Positions 10,301-21,079 of a stretch of DNA of 47,707 nucleotides are shown here, piece by piece. The first letter of the stretch is position 1; each line of letters begins with the position of its first letter. Origin of the DNA: Gamarada debralockiae. Taxonomy: Eukaryota; Ascomycota; Leotiomycetes; Helotiales; Hyphodiscaceae. Below the pieces are notes generated by a model. The model had not been told where the DNA came from, searched no databases, and worked only from the letters and a program-made list of their open reading frames with translations. The translations under genes were made by a program, and so were the position numbers. The stretch spans positions 1-47,707 of the forward strand of contig NXFV01000606.1 of NCBI GenBank assembly GCA_002803225.1. The letters are read 5' to 3'.

Positions 10301-11942
10301 GAGTCTGATGAAGGACAAAACTGCAACCGCTGAGCAACTAGCAACATGGGACATCAAGCAATTGGCTCTCAAGCTCACCGCCAACTCTATGTATGGTTGT
10401 TTGGGATACACCAAGTCCAGATTCTATGCGAGACCATTGGCCGTTCTCACCACTTACAAAGGCCGTGAGATTCTTCGAAGCACAAAAGACCTCGCCGAAA
10501 GTAACTCGCTCCAAGTCATTTACGGAGACACGGATTCCGTCATGATTAACGCCAATGTGGACAATGTTGAAGATGCCTTGAAGGTCGGAAACGATTTCAA
10601 GAGGGCTGTCAATGAGCGCTACAAGCTTTTGGAAATCGACATCGATAACGTCTTCAGACGAATCCTCCTTCAAGCCAAAAAGAAGTATGCTGCTATCAAT
10701 CTGGTTCAAGTTGATGGCAAGTACGTCGACAAAATGGAAGTTAAGGGTCTCGACATGAAGCGCCGAGAGTACTGCAACTTGTCCAAAGAGGTGTCCTCGA
10801 AGCTCCTGAACGAGATTCTCTCAGGCGACGAGTCCGAAGTTGTCATCACTCGCATCCACGAGTACCTTCGCGAAATCTCAACAAAGATGCGAGAAGATGC
10901 TATTCCAATCCGGAAGTACACGATTTTCACGAAACTCGGAAAGGCACCAAAGGAGTACCCCAACGCCGACAGCATGCCCCAGGTCCAAGTTGCACTGCGC
11001 GACCTCTCTCGAGGATTGACTGTCCGAAAGGACGATGTTATTCCCTACATCGTCACTGGTGATGGAAAGACCTCTGAAGGCCCGGCAAAGCGATCCTACA
11101 GGCCCGATGATGTAGAGAAAGTCGATTCTGGACTCAAGCCCGACGTAGAGTGGTATTTGTACAAGCAAATCTTCCCTCCCGTTGAACGTCTGTGTGCCAA
11201 TATCTCTGGCACCGATACCGTCCGCCTAGCTGATTGTCTTGGTCTTGATGTTCGCAAGTACAGCATCAACAACAACACCTCCAATGGCGGCACGGAGACC
11301 GAGATCCATCCCCTTGAGAGTCAGATCGACGATGAAGTGCGTTTCAAGGATGCATTCCGCTTGACGCTCCGCTGTAGATCGTGCAAAGCTACTTTTGCCT
11401 TCGAGGGTCTGCAGGGTAGTATGGATATGTGCTCTCCAGCTGGTATTACATGCCGCTGTGGACACGTTCTGTCAACGCTGTCCGTCATGGCGCAGCTTGA
11501 GCATCAGATCCGACAACAGACGAGCAAGTACTATGAGGGCTGGCTCGTCTGCGATGATCAAGCCTGTGGCAATCGCACCAGGCAGATGAGTGTGTACGGA
11601 CATCGATGTTTGGGTCCTAGGGGTCTTGGGCATGGATGTTTGGGGAAGATGCACTATGAGTATACGGAGAAGATGATGTATAACCAGCTTCTGTACTTCT
11701 CGACCTTGTTTGATGTCGAGAAGGCGAAGAACACTGCGAAAGGAACTGAGAGAGGTAAGAATCAAACTACGATGTTGAATGACTTGAGCTAATTATCTTT
11801 AGAACGTGTGGTGGCACTTGCGGAGCATAATCGTATCAGATTCGGGACGTTGAAGGGGGTTGTGGAGAAGTACCTGGACAAGTGTGGTAGACAGTGGGTC
11901 GCGATGGATAGCTTGTTTAGGAAGCTGGGGTTCACTGCTTGA
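7393..11942 (+). CDS. POL1: DNA polymerase alpha catalytic subunit
   Basis: Exons 7393-7687, 7743-7846, 7898-10150, 10200-11754 and 11803-11942, with introns of 48-55 nt; the product is 1448 aa, normal for the family. It is the catalytic subunit of the polymerase alpha-primase complex that starts Okazaki fragments in the nucleus. The N-terminal pol-alpha domain (ELRALRASGKKRLD, then the acidic FVIDDNGEGYADD) is followed by an inactive exonuclease-like domain. Polymerase motif A is DFNSLYPSI (about residues 860-868), motif B is KLTANSMYGCLG, and motif C is YGDTDSV (about 992-998). The C-terminal region carries two Cys clusters (CRSC about 1276, TCRCG; CDDQACG to HGC), which bind zinc and recruit the B subunit. 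Both catalytic Asp motifs are intact. The start is fixed by the conserved first exon. Confidence 0.97.
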
Positions 11943-12246
11943 GTAATGATTCGACTTCGAGGCGTTAGGTTGATGCTTGTGGCGTTTGTGGGATATCATG
12001 AATGCACAGATAGTTGAATTACTTGAAAAAGAACGCCTTGATGTGAGATGAAAGTAATGTGGAATCAGTATTTTGACCCCACCTCGCTGGCCTAAAGCGG
12101 CTAGTGTGGTTGAATTTGCTGCGATTCGCCGCCTTGAGCATTGAATTTCTCGAGTCCCTTCAACGACGATTTCAATATTGAACGTCTCGAACTTGTGCCA
12201 ACGTCTCAGGACTTGTGACTTTGGGATCTACTAAAATACTATCAAG
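11943..12246. other. Intergenic between POL1 and RBG1
   Basis: 304 bp between the POL1 stop and the RBG1 start, both on the plus strand. It must hold the POL1 3' end and the RBG1 promoter. I see no repeat or ORF of note. Confidence 0.6.
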
Positions 12247-13682
12247 ATGGTGAACATCACGGAAAAGATCAAGGAGTAAGTAAAGAGATAGCAAAAGATG
12301 TGAAGCACATAAGCTAATCCCCACGCAGGATTGAGGATGAGATGAGGAGGACGCAGAGTACGTACTCTTCCCTTCTGGACCTCTGAACTGGCTCTGCCAA
12401 GGTGACTCTCGTGAATCTACACTAATTCTCCCCAGAAAACAAAGCAACTGGTACGTTCCCTCCGCAACCTCCTCAGCCACGTGATCAAGACTGACATTCT
12501 TCAGAATATCACTTGGGTCTCCTCAAAGGGTAAGCTTCGTTGACTCTTTGAATCTACATCTCCCACTCACAGCCACCAGAAAACTAGCCCGCTACCGCGC
12601 CCAACTCCTCGAGCCCGGTCCCGGCGCCGGAGGGGGAGGTGGCAGTGGATTCGACGTCTCCAAATCTGGCGACGCGCGAATCGCACTCGTCGGCTTCCCT
12701 TCAGTCGGAAAATCGACGTTTCTCTCCAAGATCACAAAAACTAAGTCCGAAGTCGCAGCGTATTCCTTCACTACACTTACAGCGATTCCAGGTGTGTTGG
12801 AGTACGGAGGAGCCGAGATCCAGATCTTGGATTTGCCGGGTATTATTGAGGGCGCTGCAGAAGGGAAAGGGAGAGGACGGCAGGTTATTAGTGCAGCAAA
12901 GACGAGTGATTTGATTTTGATGATTTTGGATGCTACGAAGAAGGCGGAGCAACGCGCGTTGCTGGAGGCGGAGTTGGAGGCTGTTGGGATTAGGTTGAAT
13001 AAGGAACCGCCGTAAGTTCTCCTTTCCCCCTCTCTTAGTAGAGGGGAAACTCAGCCTCTCTCTCGTAACATTGATATAATGCTAACATATGAACAGGAAC
13101 ATCTATCTTAAACCCAAAACCGCCGGCGGAATGAAAATAACCTTCCAAAACCCACCCAAAAACCTCGACCAAAAAATGGTCTACAACATCCTGCGCGACT
13201 ACAAGATCCTAAACTGCGAAGTGCTCGTCCGCGACGAAAACGTAACCGTAGACGACTTCATCGATGTAATCATGAAGGACCACCGCAAATACATCAAGTG
13301 TCTCTACGTCTACAACAAAATCGATTCCGTGTCCCTCGACTTCCTGGATAAGTTGGCTAGGGAACCCAACACCGTCGTAATGTCCTGCGAACTGGACCTG
13401 GGTATCCAAGACGTTGTTGAACGATGTTGGGAAGAGTTGAGGCTGATTAGGGTGTATACGAAGAGGAAGGGTGTGGATCCGGATTTTGGAGAGGCGTTGA
13501 TTGTTAGGAGTAAGAGTACGGTGGAGGATGTTTGTGACCAGATCCACCGCACGTTGAAGGATACGTTTAAGTATGCGCTTGTTTGGGGGGCAAGTGCGAG
13601 ACATGTGCCCCAAAGGGTTGGGTTGGGTCATGTGGTTGCTGATGAGGATGTTATTAGTATTGTTAGTAGTTGGAGGGCTTGA
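12247..13682 (+). CDS. RBG1: Developmentally regulated GTP-binding protein (DRG1/Rbg1)
   Basis: Six exons: 12247-12275, 12329-12357, 12436-12450 (15 nt), 12505-12529, 12580-13011 and 13097-13682; the product is 371 aa, matching DRG1 length. It is a cytosolic Obg-type GTPase that, with a DFRP partner (Tma46 in yeast), associates with ribosomes and supports translation. Start [19 protein letters not shown] is the conserved helix-turn-helix. G1 is GFPSVGKST (about residue 71), G3 is DLPGIIEGA (117), G4 is NKID (250), and a TGS domain fills the C-terminus to SSWRA. The four small 5' exons restore the family N-terminus exactly, which strongly supports the splicing. It runs in the same direction as POL1. 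Confidence 0.96.
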
Positions 13683-14111
13683 GCGGTGGTGGAAATGAGG
13701 AGTTTGGGCGTTGTGTCTACGAGCTGGCTTTGAATGGGGAAATGGTCTCACAGATCTGGTATTACATCAGAATGGGAAGAAAAGATCATAGAAAGGTCAT
13801 CAATTGCCCAAGTCTAGCGCTCTTCTGTATCCTAGCATTAAAGAATACGTGCGCACCGAAAGAACTCCAGTACCCAATGCCACTTATTATCTCCAAGCCT
13901 GTCCGTCATCATAGCCAACCATCATTGGTTCATATCTCTAACGGTACCAAAGGCTTGTGTTGTGTTCGTATGCGGAATTTTGTTGAAGAAAGAAAGGTTG
14001 TTGTAATGATCGAATCGTGAATGCGTCTGCCATAATCGTACACTGCTGATCGCTAACCACCCCCTTCACTCTAGGCTAGAAATCGAAGTTTGGCGGAATG
14101 AAAGAAGAGGA
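13683..14111. other. Convergent intergenic RBG1 / SPO12-like
   Basis: 429 bp between two converging stop codons. Only weak ORFs are seen; it presumably holds both 3' untranslated regions. Confidence 0.55.
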
Positions 14112-14608
14112 TTATTGTCCACCCATCTCCTTATCCTCACCAGCACTGGCACTAGGGATCTTCTCGCCAAACATAGCACCACTAGCACCGAGGTTCTTGG
14201 AGGATGTCTTCGCGAAGAGGGATTTTGGTTTGGCCCTGTTTCCATCTCACATTAGCACTAATCTCCCAATCCCTAGTCCCGAACCCTTCGATGCATAAGT
14301 GTGGAGAAGAACCTACTTTCCAACTTGCTTATTTCGATAAGCGCTCAGCTTCGCAGTGCAAGGGGACATGATTGTGTCGGATGGCGAGATGTATGTTGGT
14401 TTGCCTCTGCGGTAATTGTTAGCGATTGGAATTGGTAGTTAAGGAAGGATGAATGGTTATGGAATACATACTTGCTCTCCTCAAGCTTGCTTTGCAAAAC
14501 CTGACGATGATACTCCATGCTCTTCGCATCAACCTTGGCATTCGCATTGGCAGGTTGTTGCGCCGCTGCGGCGTTGACGTCTCGGTCGGCGAGGACGTTG
14601 GAAGACAT
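14112..14608 (-). CDS. SPO12: Spo12-family cell-cycle protein
   Basis: Exons 14608-14472, 14406-14317 and 14235-14112, with introns of 65 and 81 nt; 116 aa. Residues about 51-75 carry the Spo12 signature YISPSDTIMSPCTAKL followed by a basic tail (SAYRNKQVGKAKPKS). In budding yeast Spo12 and its paralogue Bns1 act in the FEAR branch that releases Cdc14 in anaphase. The SP-x-D and SPC sites are likely phosphorylation sites. The protein is otherwise short and disordered, Ala/Gln-rich at its N-terminus. The motif is interrupted by neither intron. Function here rests on the motif alone. Confidence 0.82.
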
Positions 14609-14967
14609 GATATCTTGTAAATGTGCGGCTTACGTAGGTGACTGATTGATATGGGAATGGGATTGTTTTATGTGTGGAAGCGGAGAAAGCGTGGTGTTCT
14701 TGAGGTACGTTCTGGTGAGACTGGAGAGCTTGAAAATCGAGGGTTAAAGCCGAGTAAATAAAAATTGTCTTCCCATAGCAACCGCACAGCAACGGCCAGA
14801 ATGCGACGAGACGAGAACATCACTGACGTGTCGATGACTCCTTTTCACGATCCACAATTATGCAGCCACAAGTTTCATTATCAATCTAATGTTCATTGAC
14901 ATCCAGTAATTCATTTTTAGTTCAAGCTACATAATAGAAGTTACACTAATATCATCAGTGTAGCTTC
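14609..14967. other. Intergenic between SPO12-like start and ACAD stop
   Basis: 359 bp that should hold the SPO12-like promoter and the 3' end of the acyl-CoA dehydrogenase gene (both minus strand). Nothing else was recognised. Confidence 0.55.
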
Positions 14968-16573
14968 CTACAAACGCGGCTTGATGTTATCACCCGGCTG
15001 CGCAAGCTTAACCCGATACTGAGCAAGCAATTGCTCTGTCATCTGCTGCTGTCTCAAAATATTCGCCGTGACCTCCGCACCCCTCTTATTCTCATTGCGG
15101 CCCATCTGCTGCAAATGCACCTCATCAGGTCCATCCGCCAATCTCAGCGTTCTGATACTCGCCCACATGTTGGCGAGAGGAGTATCTTGGCAGACTCCAG
15201 CACCTCCAAATGATTGCACAGCGCGGTCGATAACTGTGAGTGCCATTTGGGGAACGAGGACTTTGGCTTCGGCGATCTCACTGAGAGCACCTTTGGCGCC
15301 GAAGTCATCGATCTTGATGGCGGCGTTGAGAACAATAAGGCGCGCTGCGTCGATTTCAATACGTGATTTGGCGACCCATTCGAGGATTACACCGTGCTCT
15401 TTTAGTTGTTTGCCGAAAGGGGTTTTCTTGGGGTCGTTGATGCGCATGAGCATCCATTCGAGAGCTTTCTCGGCCTGAAGTTATTAGCTTAATACTCAAT
15501 TGTGAGATGACAAGGGGAAGGTTACTCACAGCTCCAATAGCACGCATAGCGTGGTGAATACGTCCAGGGCCGAGACGACCCTGGATGATTTCAAAACCAC
15601 GGCCAGGACCAAGAACCAGGTTACTGTCTGGGATTCTAACATTGTTGAAGATAAGCTGGCCGTGTCCGTGAGGAGCATCATCGTAACCGTAGACTGAAAG
15701 CATACGCTTGATTGTGATGCCCTTGGTGTTGGCTGGAACGAGGATGACGGATTGTTGCTTGTAGATGTCCCTGTTTCCGGGGTCGCTCTTGGCCATCACA
15801 ATGTAAATCTTGCATCTTGGATCGCCGGCTCCACTTGACCACCATTTCTACCTTCATTAGCACAGCCCATCCCAATTGTAGACACAAAACTCACCTGGCC
15901 ATTCAAAACCCATTCATTACCCTCCTTCCTCATACTCATCTGAATATTCGTAGCATCAGAAGACGCAATATCTGGCTCTGTCATCAAGAACGCCGAGCGG
16001 ATCTTGCCTTCCATTAGGGGCTTCAACCACTGTGCCTTCTGAGCCTCATTTCCGTATTTTGCCAGCACCTCCATGTTCCCTGTATCGGGGGCAGCACAGT
16101 TCACTGCCTCCGAGGCAACTCTGGACTTTCCGAGCCATTCTGCCATCAAGCCGTACTCGAGATTCGTGAAGCCGGGGGATTCTTTATAGTGGCCCTTGGG
16201 AAGAAACATGTTCCAGAGGCCGAGTTTCTTGGCTTCTTCTTTGAGGTCTTCGATCACGGAGGGGTGGGTGTCCCATCTGCTGGCGCCGTCGGCGATTTGG
16301 GCGGCTACTACGGGGTCGCATCTGGGGATTGTTAGCAGCGATTCTGGGGTAGTGAAGCTTGATGGTAGAGTGGGGAGCGATTGTGATGGTTTGGGGGGAG
16401 GAAGGGGAGGTAAAAACTTACGGAATACATCTTTCCTCAACAAACTTCTTGACCATATCAAGAGTCTGCTTTGCCTTGTCGCTGACCCTGTTGGCCGCCT
16501 GTGTAACACAATTAGTGATCGAAGGCGAGGCAAGAGTGGATGAACTTACGATGATTGGGATTCTGTCAGACAT
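14968..16573 (-). CDS. Acyl-CoA dehydrogenase family protein (ACAD10/11-like)
   Basis: Five exons: 16573-16550 (24 nt), 16498-16422, 16321-15895, 15847-15530 and 15474-14968; introns of 51, 100, 47 and 55 nt; 450 aa. It is an FAD enzyme of the acyl-CoA dehydrogenase superfamily, which introduces the alpha-beta double bond in acyl-CoA. Seen: the substrate/FAD segment [15 protein letters not shown], the ACAD signature [12 protein letters not shown] (about residue 177), and the C-terminal [16 protein letters not shown]...LADGPDEVH (about 371-402). This C-terminus and the lack of a fused kinase domain suggest the short ACAD11-like fungal group. There is no clear mitochondrial presequence. The last three residues are PRL, close to but not a canonical PTS1, so location is open. 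Confidence 0.92.
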
Positions 16574-17136
16574 GTCTGTAAATTTGTATCTTCAAAAGCT
16601 TGGATATGAAAGAGAGGGTTCAATTGCACAGCAATCAAGAATTTGATTGAAAATAAATTGTATTGATGAAGAGAGAGGATATTTGTTCTGGACGTTCCAT
16701 TTTAGCTCACAAATCCCAAGCTTTCCCCACACTGTCTAACCCGGTGCCGAGGCAAAAGCTGAGGCGAATCGAGTCAATCGACGGAGCAACCTACAAATGG
16801 GTACGTACCACCTTACCACCAATCGATCCATTTGTATCGTTTCCTTCTTGTCTTGAAGTGCCTCCTCTTGGACTCCTCGGCCGCCGAGGCAGTCAGACCG
16901 AGCTCAATTATTATGAGATCTTACCATGCCAAGTGACGTTCACGAAGAGCTGGTAGACTGTATAGCTGAGGATACGAGGTGCAAGAATTGAGATTGTTTT
17001 TATCACTACAATGAGACCCATAAGGTTCTTTCATTTCTCATCCCTTTCGTTTCTCATTATGTTCTTTCCATCTTCCTCCCATCCAGTCCTGCTGCGATTC
17101 CCCACCATTCCAACGTCTCTGGCCCTTTCTCTGTGA
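16574..17136. other. Intergenic upstream of ACAD gene
   Basis: 563 bp between the ACAD start and the stop of the secreted-protein gene, both on the minus strand. It holds the ACAD promoter. A plus-strand ORF of about 97 codons at 16663 resembles no family and is probably chance. Confidence 0.5.
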
Positions 17137-17807
17137 TCAGTAATCGCACTGGAAAGTACAACTAGTGTTGGTAGGATACCTGTCCCCTCATTAGCACCCA
17201 TCTTACCGCATCCCTTCTTCCTCTCTCTCACTCCTCCTTCCAACGAAAATCAAAATTGGAAAAACTCACCCCCATCTCGCCCCCCAATCACCTACTGGAA
17301 TAACACTACAGCTGGTCCCCGTCCAACTCTCCCACGTCTCGGTCCCCCAAACAAAACTCAGTTTCCCCGGATCATTATTGTCAACCGGATTCGCGACATC
17401 CGTGATGACAAGCTGATGCGAGCCCATTGTGGTTACGGGGAGTTCTTCGGGCGGTGTTAGGGCGACAGATTCGACGGTTTGGATGTAGTCCCAGTTTTGG
17501 AAGGCGGTGGAGGTGTCAGAACTGTTGTAGATGTAGATGTCGAAGGATGAGTCCCACCACTAGGGAAAGGGGGGTTAGTGGGGTGCGGGCAGCTACAGTA
17601 GCGGTAGGCGGGGTGGACTGGCCCAGAGGGAAATGACGGGGTCGTAGTGGGGAGAGAAGGATTACTTACGCGTTGGATGAAGACTCCACAGTCGTGGAGG
17701 CCATCGCGTTTTAAGACGGGATGACGGCCGTGTATTGGAGCCGGGCTGGCGAGGGCGAAAGGGAGGACTGTCAGAAAGATAGTTAGGAGGAAGAGGGGAT
17801 TCATCAT
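17137..17807 (-). CDS. Small secreted cysteine protein (hypothetical, 156 aa)
   Basis: Exons 17807-17670, 17559-17270 and 17179-17137, with introns of 110 and 90 nt; the total is exactly 157 codons. The N-terminus MMNPLFLLTIFLTVLPFALA is a textbook signal peptide, followed by a possible Kex2-type KR site (about residue 34). The mature part is Trp/Asp-rich (WWDSSFDIYIYNSSD; SFVWGTETWESW) with four Cys (HDC, TSCSV, NTSC and FQC), enough for two disulphides. The last exon (YPTNTSCTFQCDY) adds the final two Cys. There is no transmembrane segment or GPI signal. I do not recognise a family; size and secretion are compatible with a wall protein or an effector candidate, but nothing shows that role. 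Confidence 0.7.
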
Positions 17808-18721
17808 GATAAAAGATATTTGCCTTGCTTTAAAGCAAACGAGAGTTTATGCCTGAGTGAGATCAGCAAGTCCAAAGATCAATTGGAGAATTGGAGGAAG
17901 CTGTACTGAGGGGTGATAGTCAGTACTCATGAGATAGCCCCTCCATTTTATATACCTCAGCAATGCCAAGCCTTTGAACTCAGCGTTGTAACTCGCAACC
18001 AACTTGCCTTTTAACCGCCGTATTTACTGTTACAAATGAGCAGACAGAGAGGGTGACCGTTAGAATGCGCCTCCAGCCAGGAACGATACAGACCTCATTG
18101 CTCGCATTTGTTGGCGGTCAGGGGAACCCCCTGAGGCGCGAACCGCAGCCATCCAATCGTTTGCGTGTCCGTGTGATCACGATGTGATGGGATTTGAAGT
18201 GGTGTGATGAGAATGAAAATCGTAGGAGAGGGGCACGGGATGCAGTGAGATACGAATTGGATAACAATTGATGAAGTGGTTGTCTACGATTTGTAAAGGA
18301 AGTGCATATATACTATTTTCATAAAGTGCTTCCTAGGACTTATTGACCTCAATGAAAGATGTAGTCGCATGAGGATAGCGAAGCGACGAATCAGGTTCCG
18401 CGAAGAAAGAGACTCGCCGCGCCCCGACGTTTGACTCACAAGAGCCGGACAGACCGACACAGAGATCAGTGAGTTGTGTCACCAGTTATTGGTAATAGGA
18501 CAGTTGTGCGCTTTGTAGGATTCAATGCCGGAATATCCCCAGTACGCTTTTCGGGGGCGGGGCCAAATCCCCAGCCTTATGCACGGCATTGCCGCTATTC
18601 GTCATGCAAGGCTGAAAATCCTCCTGTATCTTACGTCCGTTACCATTCAATACAGTACCTCATGCAAAATTGCCATCAAAGCAACAGCCAACACCTGCCA
18701 ACAATCATGTACCATTGCAGC
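17808..18721. other. Intergenic, secreted-protein promoter and LSG1 3' side
   Basis: 914 bp between the secreted-protein start and the LSG1 stop (both minus strand). Apart from the TATA box at 17946 I see no gene, repeat or RNA. Confidence 0.5.
17946..17954 (-). promoter_or_regulatory. TATA box of the secreted-protein gene
   Basis: On the minus strand this reads tatataaaa, about 140 bp upstream of the ATG at 17807. It is the clearest TATA box near any start codon in the window. Confidence 0.55.
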
Positions 18722-20809
18722 TCAATCTGCAAAGTAATCCGCACGCCTCTTCCCATTCCCCTTGCTACCACCCTTGAAATGTTTCTTACTCGTCAACAGC
18801 TTCACATCATTGGGGTCCACATCCTTCTCCAACGCCAACATGGTCTTCTGCTTTCGGCCCGAGAGTTGCTTTCCGCTCGCTGTACCTTGTTGTGTGTATT
18901 TATGGTTGAAAGGCATGCGCAGATGCGCAGAGTTGCCTTGGCCTTGAGCGAAGAATGCGCCGTCCAGCTTCTTCGATTTTGGCCCTTGGGGTAGGGGAGT
19001 GCTTACGTCGGAATCTGCTACTGACATTTGGTCGTCCATTGCTAACTCCATAGATGCTAATGCCTGTCGTCGCTTTTCGGGAAGGTGACCTTCGTCGTAG
19101 AGTTCGCGGTTGAATTCGAAGGGGTCGATGTCCAAAGGTGGTGGCTGACAGAAGAGTAGTTTGCCGTTCACGTAATCTTTCAGGATGTATCTCGCTGCTC
19201 TGGACTCATCTGGTTGTCCTTGGCCAGTTCTCGTGAATCCCCTTGCTCTGGCATATGCAGACAACATCTCCTCAGCCGTCGGAACACCAGTGCCGCCTTC
19301 TTCAAGGGGTCTGACGTGGATCTTCATTCCGTAAAGAGCTTCTAAGAATGATTGAGGGATTCTCTTAGCCACGAGTCCAGCTGGTCCAGTAAATTCTCGA
19401 AGTTGGTCGATGGGGAGAATGCCACAGCATACAAGCTCTGCCTTTGTTGTGGCGAAGTTGGGGAACACGAGACCCGGGCAATCGCATAGAAGGACCTTGT
19501 CACTGAGGTGGATGGTTTGGAAGTGCTTCGTCTTTCCCGGTGTGGATGAGACAGAGACCTTCTTGGCACCAATCAGTGCATTTATAGTAGATGACTTCCC
19601 GACGTTAGGATATCCAACTAGGCCGATTTGTGTCTTCCTTGGGTTCTCTGAATCAGAGTCTGATATTGTTAGTATAATCTTAAAATTAAAGGGGAGGAAA
19701 CTTACCTAGATTATCAGGTGCGTGTTCCAAGAAAAGCGCTTCTAGTTCATCAACCGTCAAAATTCGCGTAGATTCCTCGTCATCCTCTTCTTCCTCTTCC
19801 TCGTCGCTTTCCTCATCCTCATCTTCAAGATCAAGCTTTGCAGTCTTTGCTGCTAACTTAGAGCTCGGCCCAGCTTTTCCAGGGTTTACTTCCACGTCTT
19901 CCTCAGAGTCGTCGAGCTCTCTCGCCTCGTTCATTTCTTTGGCCAAATGGGCCGAGAAAAACTTGTATGAGATACCCGCTGCTTCAAAGTAATCCGCCCA
20001 TGCTTGGCGTTGCTCCAAAGTCAACATATCCGCCTTGTTGACCAATAAAAGATTATTCTTTCTAGGATCAACATGCTTAACATATCTTTCCAAATCCTCG
20101 GATCGGAACAGTAAAGGATTTCGTGCATCGACAATTTGTACCACCAAATCGGATCTCTCAATAACTCTCCATAATTGTCTCCACACTTCCAAGTTTCTTT
20201 CAAAAGGCGTCATAAGTAAATCGTTATTCTCCTGCAACTCTGCCAGTCCTCTTCGCCACTCCAACAAACTATCTCGCTCCATACGATCGAGCTGCTCTGG
20301 TGTAGTCGTCGAATCCCACTGTGGTCTTCTTGGAACCGTAAGTCTATCCTTGTGTGCCTTTTGCTTTCCAACTGCCGCTCGTTCCTCTGCTGCTGATAGT
20401 AGGTACGGATTCTTTTGGTCGGTGTGGATAATCTTGACATTGTTCATCTTCTCGGCGGTGAAATCGGTACCAGCCAATTCTGCTGTTGATAGGAACTCGT
20501 CGAGGGCTGCTTGCTCAGTGACCGATCGCATCTTGACCCAACTAGCCTCTTTTCGCTCGTTCGTGACATACTGTAGCAGGTCAGTTTTCTGTCAACTCCG
20601 GTCTTACGATCTCACCTACAGTTTCTCCGGTGGCATGGTTGATTCTTTGGATTCCTGCACTTGTGACCTTCTTGCGATCTGCACCTTTTCCCTTTCCAAA
20701 ACGATCGTTCATCAGACTGCCAAGAGTAAGTAAACGCCTGCGAGAATTCATTGCTAGGAGCGTACCTGTTCCCCAGACCAACTGCATTCTTGGACTTTGC
20801 GAGAACCAT
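18722..20809 (-). CDS. LSG1: Large subunit GTPase 1 (60S export/maturation)
   Basis: Exons 20809-20766, 20716-20620, 20570-19706 and 19659-18722; introns 46-49 nt; 647 aa, typical for the family. Lsg1 is a cytoplasmic circularly permuted GTPase that drives release of the export adaptor Nmd3 from pre-60S subunits. The permuted order is visible: DARNPLLF and G4 NKAD (about residue 225) come before G1 GYPNVGKSS (about 351-359) and G3 DCPGL (about 395). A long acidic insert (DEDEESDEEEEEEDDEE) lies between them. The start MVLAKSKNAVGLGN and the following LMNDRFGKGKG are the conserved N-terminus, which fixes the first small exon. The C-terminus is basic (KKHFKGGSKGNGKRR), likely for rRNA contact. 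It diverges from LTV1 at 270 bp. Confidence 0.96.
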
Positions 20810-21079
20810 GTTGGCGGATGTAAATTCAGAATCTTTCGTGTATTCTTCTGTAGTGACAGCGTTCAGAAACAGTAGAGCAGAGTCGGATTTATGTTATTTG
20901 TAACCGTAAGTGAATGGCAGGTTGGTGGGGTTGATTATCGAGCATGAACAAGAGATGGCAAATCTCAGTGTGACGAAATTTCAGGGACCCCGCCAAAGTT
21001 TTTTGTCCCGCACCCAAATTTCCGACCTTTTTTGAACGATCACAACTCTACACAACAAACCCCTTCCAAACCCGCCAAG
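20810..21079. promoter_or_regulatory. Shared divergent promoter LSG1 / LTV1
   Basis: Only 270 bp separate the two ATGs. The region contains two AAATTTC-type words (acgaaatttcag and cccaaatttccg), which resemble the core of the fungal RRPE element found at ribosome-biogenesis genes. Assignment to that element is inference. I see no TATA box. Confidence 0.5.

Noticed and set aside
15068..15478. A 136-codon plus-strand ORF opposite the acyl-CoA dehydrogenase
   Set aside because: Antisense shadow of a confidently identified conserved exon.
20035..20733. A 232-codon plus-strand ORF opposite LSG1
   Set aside because: Ser/Leu-rich antisense shadow; LSG1 GTPase motifs prove the minus strand.
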